Source: Channallabes apus
Lineage: Eukaryota; Chordata; Actinopteri; Siluriformes; Clariidae
Reading direction: 5' to 3'
Assembly (NCBI GenBank): GCA_030522415.1
Contig: CM060131.1
Span: 2,056,501 to 2,120,500 of the forward strand
DNA length: 64,000 nt
Positions 1-12,435 of this stretch are shown here, piece after piece (within the stretch, counting starts at the first letter, position 1; the number at the start of each line of letters is the position of its first letter). Under the pieces are notes generated by a model. The model saw only the letters and a program-made list of their open reading frames with translations, had not been told where the DNA came from and did no database searches. The translations under genes and the position numbers were made by a program.

Positions 1-262
1 CATATATAAACCCATCTTTTGCTGTTAATAAACAGAGACCTTTCTGACAGACAACGTGTGTGTGTTTGACTGAGTCTCTCCTGGCGCCAGAAAAGCTTAC
101 CGAAGCACAGCGGACAGACCGAGCAACTCGCCTCTTCTACTACAAAACTTTAGAAAAACTTTACAATGACAAATCGCATATTTTCTTACTCCGGAGTGGA
201 CAGAGAAACTATTACAAATCAATATATTTTTAGATCTTCTCCTAAAAATATACTGGTAAAAC
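1..262 (+). other. LTR-like end fragment, tentative
   Basis: The first 90 bases show a TATA-like string (tatataaa, 3-10), an AATAAA signal (27-32) and TGGCGCCAG (82-90), which resembles a tRNA primer-binding site next to an LTR end. The order TATA, poly(A) signal, PBS-like string is what the right half of an LTR would give. No partner LTR or coding region is seen and the left side lies outside the window. Confidence 0.25.
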
Positions 263-650
263 CAGTTGGACTATAATCCACTCTATCATTGCTAATATCT
301 ACAACAATTCCCTTTGCAATATTCAAGTTTGATAATTTTTTAAATAAATTTTTTATTATTATTATGAATTTTCAATAGCTTTTTCGTTAAGTGGGCTACA
401 TAGATAAAAGCAGTTGGACTATAATCCACTCCATCATTGCTAATACCTACAACAATTCCCTTTGCAATATTCAATTTGATCTTTTTTTTTTTTATTAAAA
501 AAATTCTGAATTTTCAATAGCTTTTTCGTTAAGTGGGTTACACAGGTAAAACCAATTGGACTATAAACCACTCTATCATTGCTAATAACTACAACCAACT
601 TACTAACTAGCGAATTACTAACTTTGCAACTTTTACTAACTAGCAAATGC
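263..650. repeat. Tandem repeat, ~145-bp unit, about 2.6 copies
   Basis: The string ttggactata recurs at 266, 414 and 556, each time followed by a diverged copy of cactctatcattgctaat and, in the first two units, by ttttcaatagctttttcgtt. Spacings are 148 and 142 bp. Units differ by substitutions and poly(T)/poly(A) length changes. No coding potential. Confidence 0.75.
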
Positions 651-974
651 TTTAGTAAAGGGCTCTAAAAACTACAGCAATATAAATGACAATGGAATAT
701 ATAATGACGACCATGTATGACGACCAAATAGAAATATTTTTACATATACAACATGTATACTTTTATATTGTTTATTTTATAATAAAATTAATTTCGTCAA
801 ATTTTTCATCATAAACAATATTTATTTGTACTATATACAGTATAAATGTTTATTTGCACATTGCATATTTGCAAATGTGCCACAAAATAAACATTATACA
901 AGATTTTGTATTAATGCTCATGACATAATAATAAACCTATGAATTTATGTTCTAATATTATATTTGATAGCGAT

Positions 975-1044
975 TCCCTGGCTGGGAATCGAACCTGGGT
1001 CTTCCGCATGGAAGGCGAATCACCTACCACTGAGCTACCAGGAT
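975..1044 (-). tRNA. tRNA-Gly(UCC)-like sequence, probably a pseudogene
   Basis: Read on the minus strand this folds as a cloverleaf: A box GCTCAGTGGTAGG, anticodon loop CTTCCAT (anticodon UCC), B box GGTTCGATTCC, acceptor ATCCTGG/CCAGGGA with one mismatch and one wobble. The T stem has two mismatches, no TTTT terminator follows closely, and the sequence lies inside a dispersed repeat (second copy 42687-42756, fragment 36601-36638). This fits a repeat-borne tRNA pseudogene better than a dedicated host gene. Confidence 0.6.
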
Positions 1045-1552
1045 TAATAGGAATAGCGCTGAGCGCTGATTAAAACTATGTAGTAAATTAAAGAGGAGAA
1101 TCACGATACCGAATCGCAGTCCTGAGCCCAAACCTCATTTAAATTAAATTAACAAATATTATAAGTTAAAACAAAACAATAGCCCATGTTTAGAAAATGT
1201 TTATAAATTATTTCCAACATGAGTTGGCCCGGTGTTATGCGCAGAGCACCCGGAGATTTCCTGAAGCTCAGAAATCGCTGGGGCTAGACGCCATCTTTAA
1301 TAACTGATGGAGGTTTTAAACTGTATACACACACACATTTTTGAGGGGTTTAAAACTAATTAATAAGTCCGAGCAGACCTACATGAAAGGTGAGAAGTGG
1401 GATTACAGTAAATGAGCGCGCTGTCACGTTGTATATACTGTACAATACGCGATTATCAACCTTTTGATAAAAATGCTGCCTTTTGTAAAGTGAAAGTACT
1501 TTACAAAAGATGAACAGCTTTATTTCAGTCATAAATTCACAATCACATCACA

Positions 1553-1885
1553 TTCCTTTCAATAAACACATCCTATAGTAGTTTATGTTAAAGGTCGTAA
1601 AACTGTTGAACGCTCGTAAATACAGAGCTACTCCCAATTTTATGTTCTTCTTTACGTTATCTTTTCTAAACATTCCAGACCAGATGTACACACTCCTGCA
1701 CCCACCTTTTCTTTGGTTCTTTGTGTGTGCGCGTATATATACTCCTGTCTTCCACAATAAACTTTGAACGTCTCACTAAGCACGGAACTGTGTATTATTG
1801 AGGGGTTCCCTGGTACCAGGCGGGAAGCAAAATACAGGCTGAGCACTGACTAGACCAAAGAGGGTCTATCAAAATTCAAGAAATC
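1553..1885 (+). other. Private insertion within copy A, LTR-like
   Basis: This segment is absent from copy B of the surrounding repeat, which has different sequence at the same place. It contains tatatata (1735), AATAAA (1755) and then ccctggtaccagg (1808), an order that could be an LTR promoter, poly(A) signal and PBS-like string. No duplicate or target duplication was found, so the class is open. Confidence 0.2.
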
Positions 1886-2434
1886 CTTACAGTTCATTCA
1901 TGTCTTCTGATGATGCCGACACATTTTTACGTTTTAAATAAGACATGTTGGCATATTCACAAATCAGGACATTCGCATAGTTAACACTAACATCAGGAAA
2001 TTAAATTAATTTCAAGACCATTTAAACCGAGGCATTGTCATGTCTTTCACTGTTTTGTCCCTGTTAAGACATTACAAAAACTATATAAGAAACTTATTAG
2101 GAATTTTAAAGCACGAATTTGGGCATTTCATTATGAAAATAATATGAAGCCATATACACACATTCATCATGAAAGATCTGTTGTAAAACAAAATAAAATT
2201 CATGTTTGCTTCAGCATTGGAAACAATATTGTTTTAGGCCAAGTAATTATAAACAATTATACGTTTGGTTCGTCTTTTAGATAAAGTCCTTCCATGCGCC
2301 ATCTGGCGGATATTCAGTGAAGCACAACACATTTATTTAAATTCACAAATGTTGCTTACGGGAAGTCGCGGGAAGCTGCGCGCTAAATTGCGGGGTCTCG
2401 GGGGAAACACGCGCATTCTTAATGGCCACATCTG

Positions 2435-4282
2435 TAAATAGCTGATTAAACCTATGAACACAGCTGTTCAAAAGTAATACTAAACACACACATGGTCTAT
2501 TTTGTCCGCAAGTAAAATACATCAATACGTTAATAATTTACACCACGATAACATTAGTGCAGAAGGATCTGAAGAGACTTGTCTCTATTACATCATGACT
2601 TTGAGATGTTAACAGTATATTTGAACTGTAGACAGTGTTTATTTTGCTGTACATAAAAAAACAGTTTAAACAAAAATGTTTAATAAAACTGTGCATCTTT
2701 AATAAGCCATATTGGTTTCGAGTCAGAAGTAAAATTAACGACTTAAGACTGAGAAGCCCCGTAAACTTGATCCTGAACAGCCACGGGCTGACTTTAACAA
2801 TAATAGTTAATTGTTTTTATATTTATGTTTTTTGTATATATTTTTAAATGTTCAAATGAACGTTTCAGAGTATATAATTTGTTGTGTCATCTGTTTACAA
2901 TGTTGGCTGATTTTGTGAGACCGATGAGTTACATTGAAATAATTTTTATTAGTAGTAAGCCAGGATTTAGTAACCTTGGACAAATCACAATTTCCCCCTC
3001 TCTCGCGCACGCACGCGTGCACTCTCTCTCTCTCTATCTCTTTCTCTCTCGCATGCACACACATATACTGTACACACACACACAAATAGCACATGAAATT
3101 GCGTAAAACCGAATGAAACTACGGTAAAAAAATATAAGGAGTGAAAAATACAGTAGTACACTGTAGGTGATTCCTGTCCTGTGATAACAGGCACTAACCC
3201 TCTAGACCTGTTTAGTTGTTTTAGTATTGTTTTCAAGTGTGAATGTTTATGGGGTTTAATCTATCTCTGCTGCCGCATCTATTCACAGTTGTGATAAGTG
3301 ATTAATGACCCAGCAGAGCTTTGATGTGGGCACGTTATGCTGGTTAAATGACTAAAGATATACTGATCCCTATGGACAGATATTTGTTCCAGATATTATG
3401 CGTCATTAATCAGCGAAAAGAAACACCATACTGTAAAATACTGTAGTGTACCCGCATTTGTATTCCGTACCTACAACGATTGGTATAGATAAATTACAAA
3501 TGTTACCGCGTCTTTAAGGATTATTAAGGAAAATAGTCTTGAGAAATAGTGCAATAAGTAGTTGTATTAATTAATTAATTTATTCATTTATTTAAAATAG
3601 CATAAGCATCATGGGTTGTGTATTGAGTAATTTAAAAAAATCTTTTTATTAATCTTTTTTTTTTTACCACCTATTTATGAAACTATGTTGAGAATGTAAG
3701 AACTGCCTATATATTGAGCATACCTACATATACATACTGTATGTATACATACAAGCAGTCAATGCTCCATCTGGCGGGATTATGCAGCATTGCAACCATA
3801 TTTTTAGAAAGCACATGGGGTGTTTATGGGGCGGGGTATCGTTAACCGCATCATTGCGGGGGATCACATTCCGTGCACAGATCAGGCATGGACCTGTCAT
3901 GGTTCTGTCATGGACTTGTCATGATCCAGGCGGCTGTTTGATGTGGCTCCCATTGTATGCAAGTATTTCATGTGTGTGCATGAGTGAAGTTTGATTTAAG
4001 CCCTATATGGCGCCTCATAGAGTTTCAGGTAAATTTCAGGTAAAAAAAAAAGATCTTTCATGATGAGTGTGTGTATGCACTTTAAATCTACAGTAAACAA
4101 TAAACACTGCCTTTTGCAAAGTGAAAGTGAGTGCTGTTGATCAAAAGGCTGATAAACGCACGCACAGATATGAGCAGATTTATCGATAAAACTGCAGACA
4201 TACTCCCCCTGAAATGCAACAAACAAATATATAGTATATTCGCTGAATACAATGCGACAGCGTGCTCTGAGGTTGAACACCT
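2435..4282. other. Non-coding stretch, no gene recognised
   Basis: AT-rich DNA with a CT/CA-rich microsatellite (about 2996-3085) and short ATTA runs. The segment around 4085-4205 (gccttttgcaaagtgaaagt, then ctgataaacgc) is a diverged relative of 1465-1515 and 43140-43190, so it belongs to the dispersed repeat family. The short open frames here lack recognisable motifs. Confidence 0.5.
2996..3085. repeat. CT/CA microsatellite
   Basis: Runs of ctctctct are followed by interrupted acacac with gcgcacgcacgcg in between. The overlapping open frames rich in Arg/Glu or His/Thr are translations of this repeat. Confidence 0.85.
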
Positions 4283-5437
4283 CAGATGGCGCCGGTGAGG
4301 TCGGCTGCCGTCACGATTGCTCCGACCTACTTTTCTTTGTTTTTGTATTTTTGTTTTTGTTAAAGTAATTTCCAGTATCTTTAAACCGGCAAAATCACCA
4401 CCATTGAGTGCATTAGGTATGATAGAAACACTCTTGTTTCTATTGGTATACAATGTACTCACAATTCGACGTTTTTAACTCCGGATCCGAGCTGGCCGAG
4501 TGAGGTCCTGAGGGAGAACAATGGACGCGATGCGAAGCGGCGGCCTCGAGGAAAACGAGCCGGCATCAAGAACAGGCTGAGAGCTCGTGCACACCGCACA
4601 CCTCTGCCTAGCATCCTGCTCGCCAACGTCCAGTCACTGGAGAACAAACTCGATGACCTCAGGGCCAGGATAAAGTTCCAGAGAGACATTCGGGAATGCA
4701 ATCTCCTCTGCTTCACCAAGACATGGCTGAACCCGGCGGTGCCAGACCACGCCATCCAGCTGACCGAGTTCTTCTCGGTTCACCGCATGGACAGGACGCG
4801 GGACTCGAGGAAGTCAAGGGGAGGCGGCGTGTGTTTGATGGTGAACAACAGCTGGTGCAACCGCACGAGCGTTGTTCCTCTTACACGCTCCTGCACACCA
4901 AATCTGGAACTACTGTTCATCATGTGTAGTCCTTTTTATCTTCCACGGGAGTTCACATCGGTCATAATAAGTGCCGTTTACATTCCACCACAAGAGGACA
5001 CGGACACTGCCTTATGCGAGCTGCATGAGGCGCTCACACAGCACCAGACACAACACCGGGACGCTGCGCTCATTGTGGCGGGGGACTTTAATTCTGCCAA
5101 CCTCAAACGCGCAGCGCCGAACTTTTATCAGCACATCACCTACCCCACGAGGGGTGAAAGAACACTCGATCATTGTTATACAGTGGTCAAGGACGGCTAC
5201 AAGGCACAATCTCGTCCAGCGTTTGGTAAATCCGACCACGCCGCCATCTTCCTCATGCCAAAATACAAACAAAGGCTGAAACAGGAAGTTCCGGTTCAGA
5301 GGGAGGTCGCGCGCTGGATGGACCAATCGGTGGCCGCGTTACAGGATGCACGTGATGGGACTGGGACGCTTCGTGTAGATTCATGCCACGAGTCATTTTA
5401 TCATACAAAGATTATTATGTTGTGCTCGGACCACTGA
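4283..5437 (+). pseudogene. LINE 5' fragment: AP-endonuclease domain, CR1/L2/Rex1-like
   Basis: The reading frame runs open through LANVQSLENKLDDLRAR, then the exonuclease-endonuclease-phosphatase motifs FTKTWLNPAVPDH, SRGGGVCLMVN, IVAGDFNS, ERTLDHCY and KSDHAAIF. These are the AP-endonuclease blocks of non-LTR retrotransposons, which nick target DNA for target-primed reverse transcription. The usual TETW glutamate reads TKTW here (E to K), which should damage catalysis. No RT follows: the LINE stops near 5345 and unrelated sequence continues. A homologous copy sits on the minus strand at 16853-18100. No ATG precedes the domain in frame. Confidence 0.85.
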
Positions 5438-5704
5438 CTCCAAAAATGACATTTTTACCGTCAAAAATAAAAATGTTTTTACAAGCCCTTGAGCTGTTGT
5501 TTGTGCTGTTTTATTCAATAATAACAATAGACAGATAGAAACAGTGAGTCTGTCTAAATTAATTGCAGCCGTTTTGCAAAATGTCCCTTACGGTCATTTC
5601 ACAAATTACTTTGAATTGCGACTGATTTATTTTGGCTGTTGCCGTTTGGCCGTGACAGAGTGCGCGGCAGTCATAGACATTCCCCTTGATTAACCACTGT
5701 ACAT

Positions 5705-5896
5705 CCATGTGGTGTGAAAAACTATTTGCCCCCCTCCTGATTTCTTATTCTTTGCATGTTTGTCACACAAAATGTTTCTGATCATCGAACACATTTAACT
5801 ATTAGTCAAATATAACACAAGTAAACACAAAATGCAGTTTTTAAAAGTGGGGTGTTATTATTTAGGGAGAAAAAAAATCCAAACCTATATGGCTCT
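5705..5896. mobile_element. Orphan Tc1 end
   Basis: About 190 bp starting with gtggtgtgaaaaactattt matches the left inverted repeat of the Tc1 copies at 6193 and 19658 and stops before the inner direct repeat. No transposase adjoins it. It could come from an abortive or deleted copy, next to the better preserved copy 300 bp downstream. Confidence 0.75.
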
Positions 5897-6192
5897 TTAT
5901 CAGAGTAAATTCAGTAACAAACCTGTAAAACAGGTACATCTGTATGAATAAATTGTTTAAATGTTATCAGTGATTTATGTAAACGACTCAGTTTAGATGC
6001 TCCTTGCTGCGCCGTTTTGGGGAGGGACGCGCTAATGACGATTTGGTCTGCTGTGTGGAGGCTCGCCCGTGAGAGGTTGCGCGCGCGCACTACACAGCAA
6101 AAATATGTTAGTATATCATGACTGAAATACAGCGGCTCACATCGGCGTGTGTTTCTCCAAGCGCTGCATAGACAGCGCTTATTTAACACCTA

Positions 6193-7823
6193 CAGTGGTG
6201 TGAAAAACTACTGATTGAAACTGATTGTGAAAAACAGAGGTGGATTTGCCCCCCTCCTGATTTCTTATTCTTTTGCATGTTTGTCACACAAAATATTTCT
6301 GATCATCAAACACATTTAACTATTAGTCAAAGATAACACAAGTAAACACAAAATGCAGTTTTTAAATGAGGGGTTTTATTATTTAGGGAGAAAAAAAATC
6401 CAAACCTACATGGCCCTGTGTGAAAAAGTAATTGCCCCCTGAACCTAATAACTGGTTGGGCCACCCTTAGCAGCAATAACTGCAATCAAGCGTTTGCGAT
6501 AACTTGCAACGAGTCTTTTACATCACTCTGGAGGAATTTTGGCCCACTCATCTTTGCAGAATTGTTGTAATTCAGCTTTATTTGAGGGTTTTCTAGCATG
6601 TACCGCCTTTTTAAGGTCATGCCACAACATCTCAATAGGATTCAGGTCAGGACTTTGACTAGGCCACTCCAAAGTCTTCATTTTGTTTTTCTTCAGCCAT
6701 TCAGAGGTGGATTTGCTGGTGTGTTTTGGGTCATTGTCCTGCTGCAGCACCCAAGATCGCTTCAGCTTGAGTTGACGAACAGATGGCCGGACATTCTCCT
6801 TCAGGATTTTTTGGTAGACAGTAGAATTCATGGTTCCATCTATCACAGCAAGCCTTCCAGGTCCCGAAGCAGCAAAACAACCCCAGTCCATCACACTACC
6901 ACCAACATATTTTACTGTTGGTATGATGTTCTTTTTCTGAAATGCTGTGTTACTTTTACTCCAGATGTAACGGGACACGAACCTTCCAAAAAGTTCAACT
7001 TTTGTCTCGTCGGTCCACAAGGTAATCATTGAGATGTTTTTTAGCAAAATTGAGACGAGCCTTAATGTTCTTTTTGTTTAAAACTGGTTTGCGCCTTGGA
7101 AATCTGCCATGCAGGCCGTTTTTGCCCAGTCTCTTTCTTATGGTGGAGTCGTGAACACTGCCCTTAATTGAGGCAAGTGAGGCCTGCAGTTCTTTAGATG
7201 TTGTCCTGGGGTCTTTTGTGGCCTCTCGGATGAGTTGTCTCTGCGCTCTTGGGGTAATTTTGGTCGGCCGGCCACTCCTGGGAAGGTTCACCACTGTTCC
7301 ATGTTTTTGCCATTTGTGGATAATGGCTCTCACTGTGGTTCGCTGGAGTCCCAAAGCTTTAGAAATGGCTTTATAACCTTTACCAGACTGATAGATCTCA
7401 ATTACTTTTGTTCTCATTTGTTCCTGAATTTCTTTGGATCTTTGCATGATGTCTAGCTTTTGAGGTGCTTTTGGTCTACTTCTCTGTGTCAGGTAGCTCC
7501 TATTTAAGTGATTTCTTGATTGAAACAGGTGTGGCAGTAATCAGGCGTGGGGGTGACTACAGAAATTGAACTCAGGTGTGATAAACCACAGTTAAGTTAT
7601 TTTTTAACAAGGGGGGCAATCACTTTTTCACACAGGGCCATGTAGATTTGTTTTTTTTCTCCCTTAATAACGTAAACCTTCATTTAAAAACTGCATTTTG
7701 TGTTCAATTATGTTATCTTTGACTAATAGTTAACGTTTTTTGATGAGCAGAAACATTTAAGTGTGACAAACATGCAAAAGAATAAGAAATCAGGAAGGGG
7801 GCAAATAGTTTTTCACACCACTG
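6193..7823 (-). mobile_element. Tc1 element, copy 1, inactivated
   Basis: A 1,631-bp element flanked by TA (6191-6192, 7824-7825). It has ~210-bp inverted terminal repeats beginning cagtggtgtgaaaaact, each with an outer and an inner copy of a gtgtgaaaaa..ttgcccc motif, the IR/DR arrangement known from Sleeping Beauty-type Tc1 transposons. Compared with the 19658 copy, the left end carries an extra ~35 bp after the first 20 bases. Confidence 0.9.
6523..7447 (-). pseudogene. Tc1 transposase, frameshifted
   Basis: Two overlapping frames (7447-6995 and 7047-6523) together cover the Tc1 transposase. The first carries the paired-type DNA-binding region with [10 protein letters not shown]; the second carries [16 protein letters not shown] and [11 protein letters not shown], the DD34E catalytic residues. 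Against the copy at 19876-20898 there is a ~20-bp deletion near 7022 just before the first catalytic Asp, shifting the frame, and a nonsense change after KIPPE near the C terminus (ctc to TGA context). The conserved SVMVWG reads SVMDWG. The protein is non-functional. Confidence 0.92.
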
Positions 7824-9072
7824 TATAATATGCGTTTGCTGTATTTCTGGGAAAAGAGAAATCTAATCTCTCATATCGGCGCGCGCGTTCATCTGACTTT
7901 AGATCAATACTCAGCAAAGTTAAAGAGCGCACAAGATCACGCAAACATTTTACTGTACATTCACTAAAAGGTTTATTCACAACCACGTTTCAGCCATTCA
8001 CACACATGCATTGTGCTATTGTTTGTACACACTTTCCGTTTTCCCCCTTCTACTCTCCTCTGATCAAAAATGCTCCCGATATGAGCCGACACGAGCAGAT
8101 TTGTTTCAGTCAGAATATTTATCAATCATAAAGAGAGGCGACATATACTTGCTGATTAAACACTGCATTTTTAAAGTGAAAACGCGTGATGTGAGCAGCT
8201 TTAATTATTGATAATTAAATCATTATTAAATGGTGGACATAAACAGCAAAAAGAATAATATTATTTTGATTACTATTATCATGTTCTTTTGCTGTTTGAG
8301 CGTCTGTGGATTCCAAAATTGACATTTTTACCGTTTTTTTAATCACTGGAATGGAAGAGATAGAAAGTTTCCTCATCATAACGTGCCTTGTATTGTTTTT
8401 AATCGCTCGATACACGACCCATCATTTTTTATGCTATTTTACAAAGGGTAAATACACATGGAATAATTTAATTTGGTTTGTTTATTTATAAATAAAATCT
8501 AAAATTAAAAGTAATTAAAAAACAGTGTAGAGTGATTAATAGCACTACATGTTATGGTAAGAAAAATGTCAAAACATGTGCTGAAAAACTGTTGTCACCA
8601 AAAATGTAACAGATGCAGACTCATGTCCATCAATCAAACAGTATGCTGGAGATGCAGGTGGGAAGACACCGCTTTGTGTAGTTAACATCAAAGACAAAAA
8701 TAAAAAAAATAAAATAAATGACCAAATGACACCATAAATGACCAAATGACCATAAAATTCGCGTTAGATGTTATACAGCAGCGCTTGTGTTTTTGTGTTA
8801 TCAAGTACGGGCTAATGCTTAACAGTTGCGCAATTATATTTCTATTCAGTAAAGAAAAACACTATTGTTATTATTTCAATACATACTGTGCAGCTGTGAG
8901 AATTGTGGCAGGAATATAATGCCCTACGATTCACATTCATTTACAATATGTGCGTCAATGTCCAACTTAAACCAAGCATGCGTTGCCACGCTTGGATGCT
9001 CAGTAGTGTGCAATGCAGCAAGTGCAAGCCAAATGCGAACAAATAACGAAATAAGAGAGCTTGATTATACTG
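7824..9072. other. Non-coding stretch, no gene recognised
   Basis: AT-rich DNA. Around 8140-8210 there is a diverged relative of the dispersed gaaagtg..gagcagcttt segment seen at 1490 and 43160, and at 8296-8330 a copy of ccaaaattgacatttttaccg also seen at 5430-5460. Nothing else could be assigned. Confidence 0.45.
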
Positions 9073-10175
9073 CATAAACATCATCATACAACTGAATCGC
9101 AGAAAAAAAATCTACGGTTAACGAATTAATATGGTTACACAGCAAAAATATTATTTAGTACAACGAAATCTCTGGATCCTTTATGAGACGGCATAAATAT
9201 TTAATACAACAAATTAAATATTTTGGTTTATATTCTGGTTTATATTATATGATTAATGTATTTTGGTTTATATTACAAACGAATAACGAATCAAGACCCT
9301 GTGATTATATTGCATAAATATTATTTTGTACAGACAAATGTCTGAAAAAAACTGATATTTTTTTACCACAAATCTCTCAAAAATCGTAAGATGTATTTTG
9401 GTTTATACTGCAAACGAAAAACGAATCCAGAGCCTGTAATTATATTGCATAAATATTATTTTGTACAGACAAAATATTTGAAAAAAAATGATTTTTTTTT
9501 TTTACAACAAATCTCTCAAAAATAGTAAGATGTATTTTAGTTTTATACTGCAAACGAAAAACAAATCCAGGGCCTGTAATTATATTGCATAAATATTATT
9601 TTGCACAAATAAATCTCTGAAAAAAACAATGATATTTCATTCACAAATGTAAGACAATATATTTTGGTTCAGTGCCAGACGAAGTGCGAGCAAATAATGT
9701 AATGAGAGGCCCTGATTATACTGCATACATCTTTTTTATTGATTTATTTTTTTATTATCTATTCTGGAAGTTTGCTCTATTTGTTTTAGTTATTTCTATA
9801 TTTAAATCTTGATGTCTTAAACTCTAACAACTGTAAGTATTGTCGAAATAAATTTTTTTTAAAAGCCCTAGTGCTGTTGTTTGGGCTGTTTTCTTTAATA
9901 ATAACACTAAACAGATAAAAACAGAGTCTGTCTAAACAAAATAAAACCAATGTTTTCTAACTCATATTTTTTAAATATAAACATAAACATCATTCAGTAC
10001 AACTGAATCGCAGAAAAAATCAGCAAAAATATTATTTAGTACAACGAAATCTTTGGATCCTTGATGAGACGGCATAAATATTTAATACAACAAATTTAAT
10101 ATTTTGGTTTATATTATATGGTTAATGTTTTTTGGTTTATATTGCAAACGAATAACGAATCAAGAGCCTGTGATT
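9073..10175. repeat. AT-rich tandem/satellite-like repeat, ~155-bp unit
   Basis: The block tgcataaatattatttt recurs at about 9316, 9448 and 9588, each after cctgtgatt/cctgtaatt, with a related gataaa-type unit at 9720. The first part (9073-9310) is duplicated at 9965-10175 (acaactgaatcgcagaaaa, then ggatcc and gagacggcataaatattt). The array is cut at 10175 by a LINE and resumes at 18121 with tgattatattgcataaat, showing it is older than the inserted elements. Confidence 0.75.
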
Positions 10176-10638
10176 CAAATTAAAATTTCTAATTAAAATT
10201 TTATTCGTCACATACACAGTCATACACAGTACGATATGCAGTGAAATGCTTACACGACCGCCAGTGACCTTAAAAAGAGAATTAAAACTTATAGTAAGAG
10301 ATGAATATGAATAAAGAAATACAATAGGAAAATGTTAACTTAAATAGAATAAAAATAGAAATAAAAATAAAAGCATACTGTACATAAAATAGAAATAAAA
10401 ATAGAAATATACTGTACAATAGAGATCTTTTTTTTTTTATTGAAATTTGGTAGAGGATGTATGGTGTGCAAGTAATTTGCATGGAAACATGTCTTAAGGT
10501 GCCTTATTAAAGTGACTTTGTGCAAAGGTCCAGAACGTAAACATAAGGGTCCAGAATGTAAACATAAACATGAGTTCCAATCTAAGTGTAGATGTGCATG
10601 AAAGTGTCCATAGTGTCCATTGACGTTAACAGGTTGTA

Positions 10639-12435
10639 TTAGTTCTGTGTTTGTGGTGTGAATGTGGTATGGTTGAGAGACCTTATCGCCTGCTGGAAGA
10701 AGCTCCTCCTCAGTCTCTCTGTGTTGGCCTTCAGGGAGCGGAAGCGCTTTTCTGACCGCAACAGAGAGAACAGTCCATTGTTGGGATGGCTGAGGTCCTT
10801 CACGATCTTCCTGGCCTTGGTCCAGCACCGCTTGGTGTAGATTGAGTGCAGGTCAGGGAACTTGGTGCGGATGATGCGCTCAGCTGAACGCACCACCCTG
10901 TGTAGAGCTGGTCTGTCCTGCATGGTACTGTTTCCAAACCAGGTCATGATGTTTCCCGTCAGGATGCTCTCTATGGTGCAGGAGTAGAAATTCCTGAGCA
11001 CCTTGGAGGGCAGTCTGAAGTCTCTCAAATGTCTGAGGTGGTACAGACGCTGCCGGGCCTTTTTTACCACGGTGTTGATGTGACAGGACCATGACAGGTC
11101 CTGCGTGATGTGAACACCGAGGTATCTGAAGCTGTCCACTCTCTCCACTGGGCTCCTGTTGATGACGGGGGTCTAGTAGCTCCTCTCCTGCTTTGTACTA
11201 AAGTCCACTATCAGCTCCTTTGTCTTACTGACGTTCAGGAGTAGATTGTTCCTCTGGCACCAGTTCTCCAGATTTCCAATCTCCTCCAGGTAGGCCGACT
11301 CATCGTTGTTCGTGATCAGGCCCACCACGACAGTGTCGTCAGCAAACTTGATGACGGCGGTGGAGTTGGTAGTGGACACGCAGTCGTGGGTGTATAAAGA
11401 GTACAGCAGGGGGCTCAGAACACAACCCTGCGGGGCTCCAGTGCTGAGTGTGAGGGAGGCTGAGACATGACCGCCCATCTTTACTGCCTGTGGTCTGCCA
11501 GTTAGGAAGTTGGAGATCCACTGACACATGGGTGAGCTGAGTCCCAGGTGCTCCAACTTGGTGGTGAGTGTGGAGGGAATTATGGTATTAAATGCAGAGC
11601 TGTAGTCGATGATGAGCAATTTCACATAATTTCCCCTCTTAGTGTCCAGTTGGGTGAGAGATGTGTGGAGGAGATTTGAGATTGCATCGTCTGTGGAACA
11701 GTTCGGACGATAAGCAAACTGTAGTGGGTCGAGTGTGTCTGGTAGTGAAGAGATGATGAAGTCTCTGACCAGGCGTTCAAAGCACTTCATCACTACTGAG
11801 CTAAGGGCTACAGGGCAATAGTCATTGAGGGAAGCAGGATGTGGTTTCTTTGGAACAGGAACAATGATGGACTCTTTGAAGCATGTGGGGATCACCGACT
11901 GAGATAAAGAGATGCTGAATATCTCAGTGAACACAGGTGCTAGCTGGTCTGCGCAGGCTCTGAGAATACGGCCTGAGATGCCGTCTGGTGCTGCTGCATT
12001 CCTGGTGTTCACTCTCTTGAAGGCTCTCCTCACATCGTGCTCGGAGATGATGAACGCGTTTCTGGTACTGGCAGTGTCTTCCTGTCTGCAGCCGTTAGCG
12101 CCGTTAGCATTAGCGCCGTTAGCACTAGCATCGCTAGCGTCTTTAGCTGCAGCATCAAAGCGAGCATAGAAGGTGTTCAGCTCCTCTGCCAGAGTCGCGT
12201 CTGCGTTCATCATACCGGATGCTGGTGCTTTATAGTCCGTAATTGTCCTTAATCCCTGCCACAGGCTCCTAGAGTCACTCTGTTGAAGCTGTGACTCTAG
12301 TTCCCTAGCAAGGCTACACTCGATGCTGCGTGAAAACGCTATGGGAACCAGTTTGTCGCGTTGCCGGTCGTTGAAGCATGCTGTGAAAACACGCCAAAGT
12401 TTTTGGCTATATATAACCTTGACAGGTGACGTCAT
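10639..12435 (-). pseudogene. LINE reverse transcriptase half
   Basis: Two frames, 12435-11173 and 11148-10639, separated by one stop (SY then TAG) and a frame change. RT blocks in order: ESQLQQSDSRSLWQGLR linker, NAAAPDGISGR (block 1), DYCPVALSSVVMKCFERLV (block 2), LLIIDYSSAFNTI (block A, catalytic Asp), STGAPQGCVLSPLLYSLYTH (block B), VIKFADDTVVVG (block C, FADD), NVSKTKELIVDF (block D) and, in the second frame, RYLGVHITQDLSW. These fit the CR1/L2/Rex1 group of non-LTR retrotransposons. The catalytic Asp residues remain, so decay is mild. Confidence 0.9.

Larger units (their letters stand above)
727..2434 (+). mobile_element. Right part of a large TA-flanked DNA element, copy A
   Basis: Most of this block recurs in the same order at 39178-39421 plus 42638-43913, and its right half again at 59346-59900. 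The right end reads ggccacatctg followed by TA, the inverse of left ends at 36196 and 53895 (cagat, then ggcc or cgcc). TA duplication and terminal inverted repeats suggest a Tc1/mariner-type mechanism, but no transposase is present, so the family appears non-autonomous. The left end of this copy lies outside the window or is lost. It carries a tRNA-Gly-like sequence at 975-1044 and a private segment at about 1553-1885. Confidence 0.6.

Noticed and set aside
1553..1885. Solo LTR
   Set aside because: TATA, AATAAA and a PBS-like string are present, but no terminal TG..CA pair with a target duplication could be fixed.
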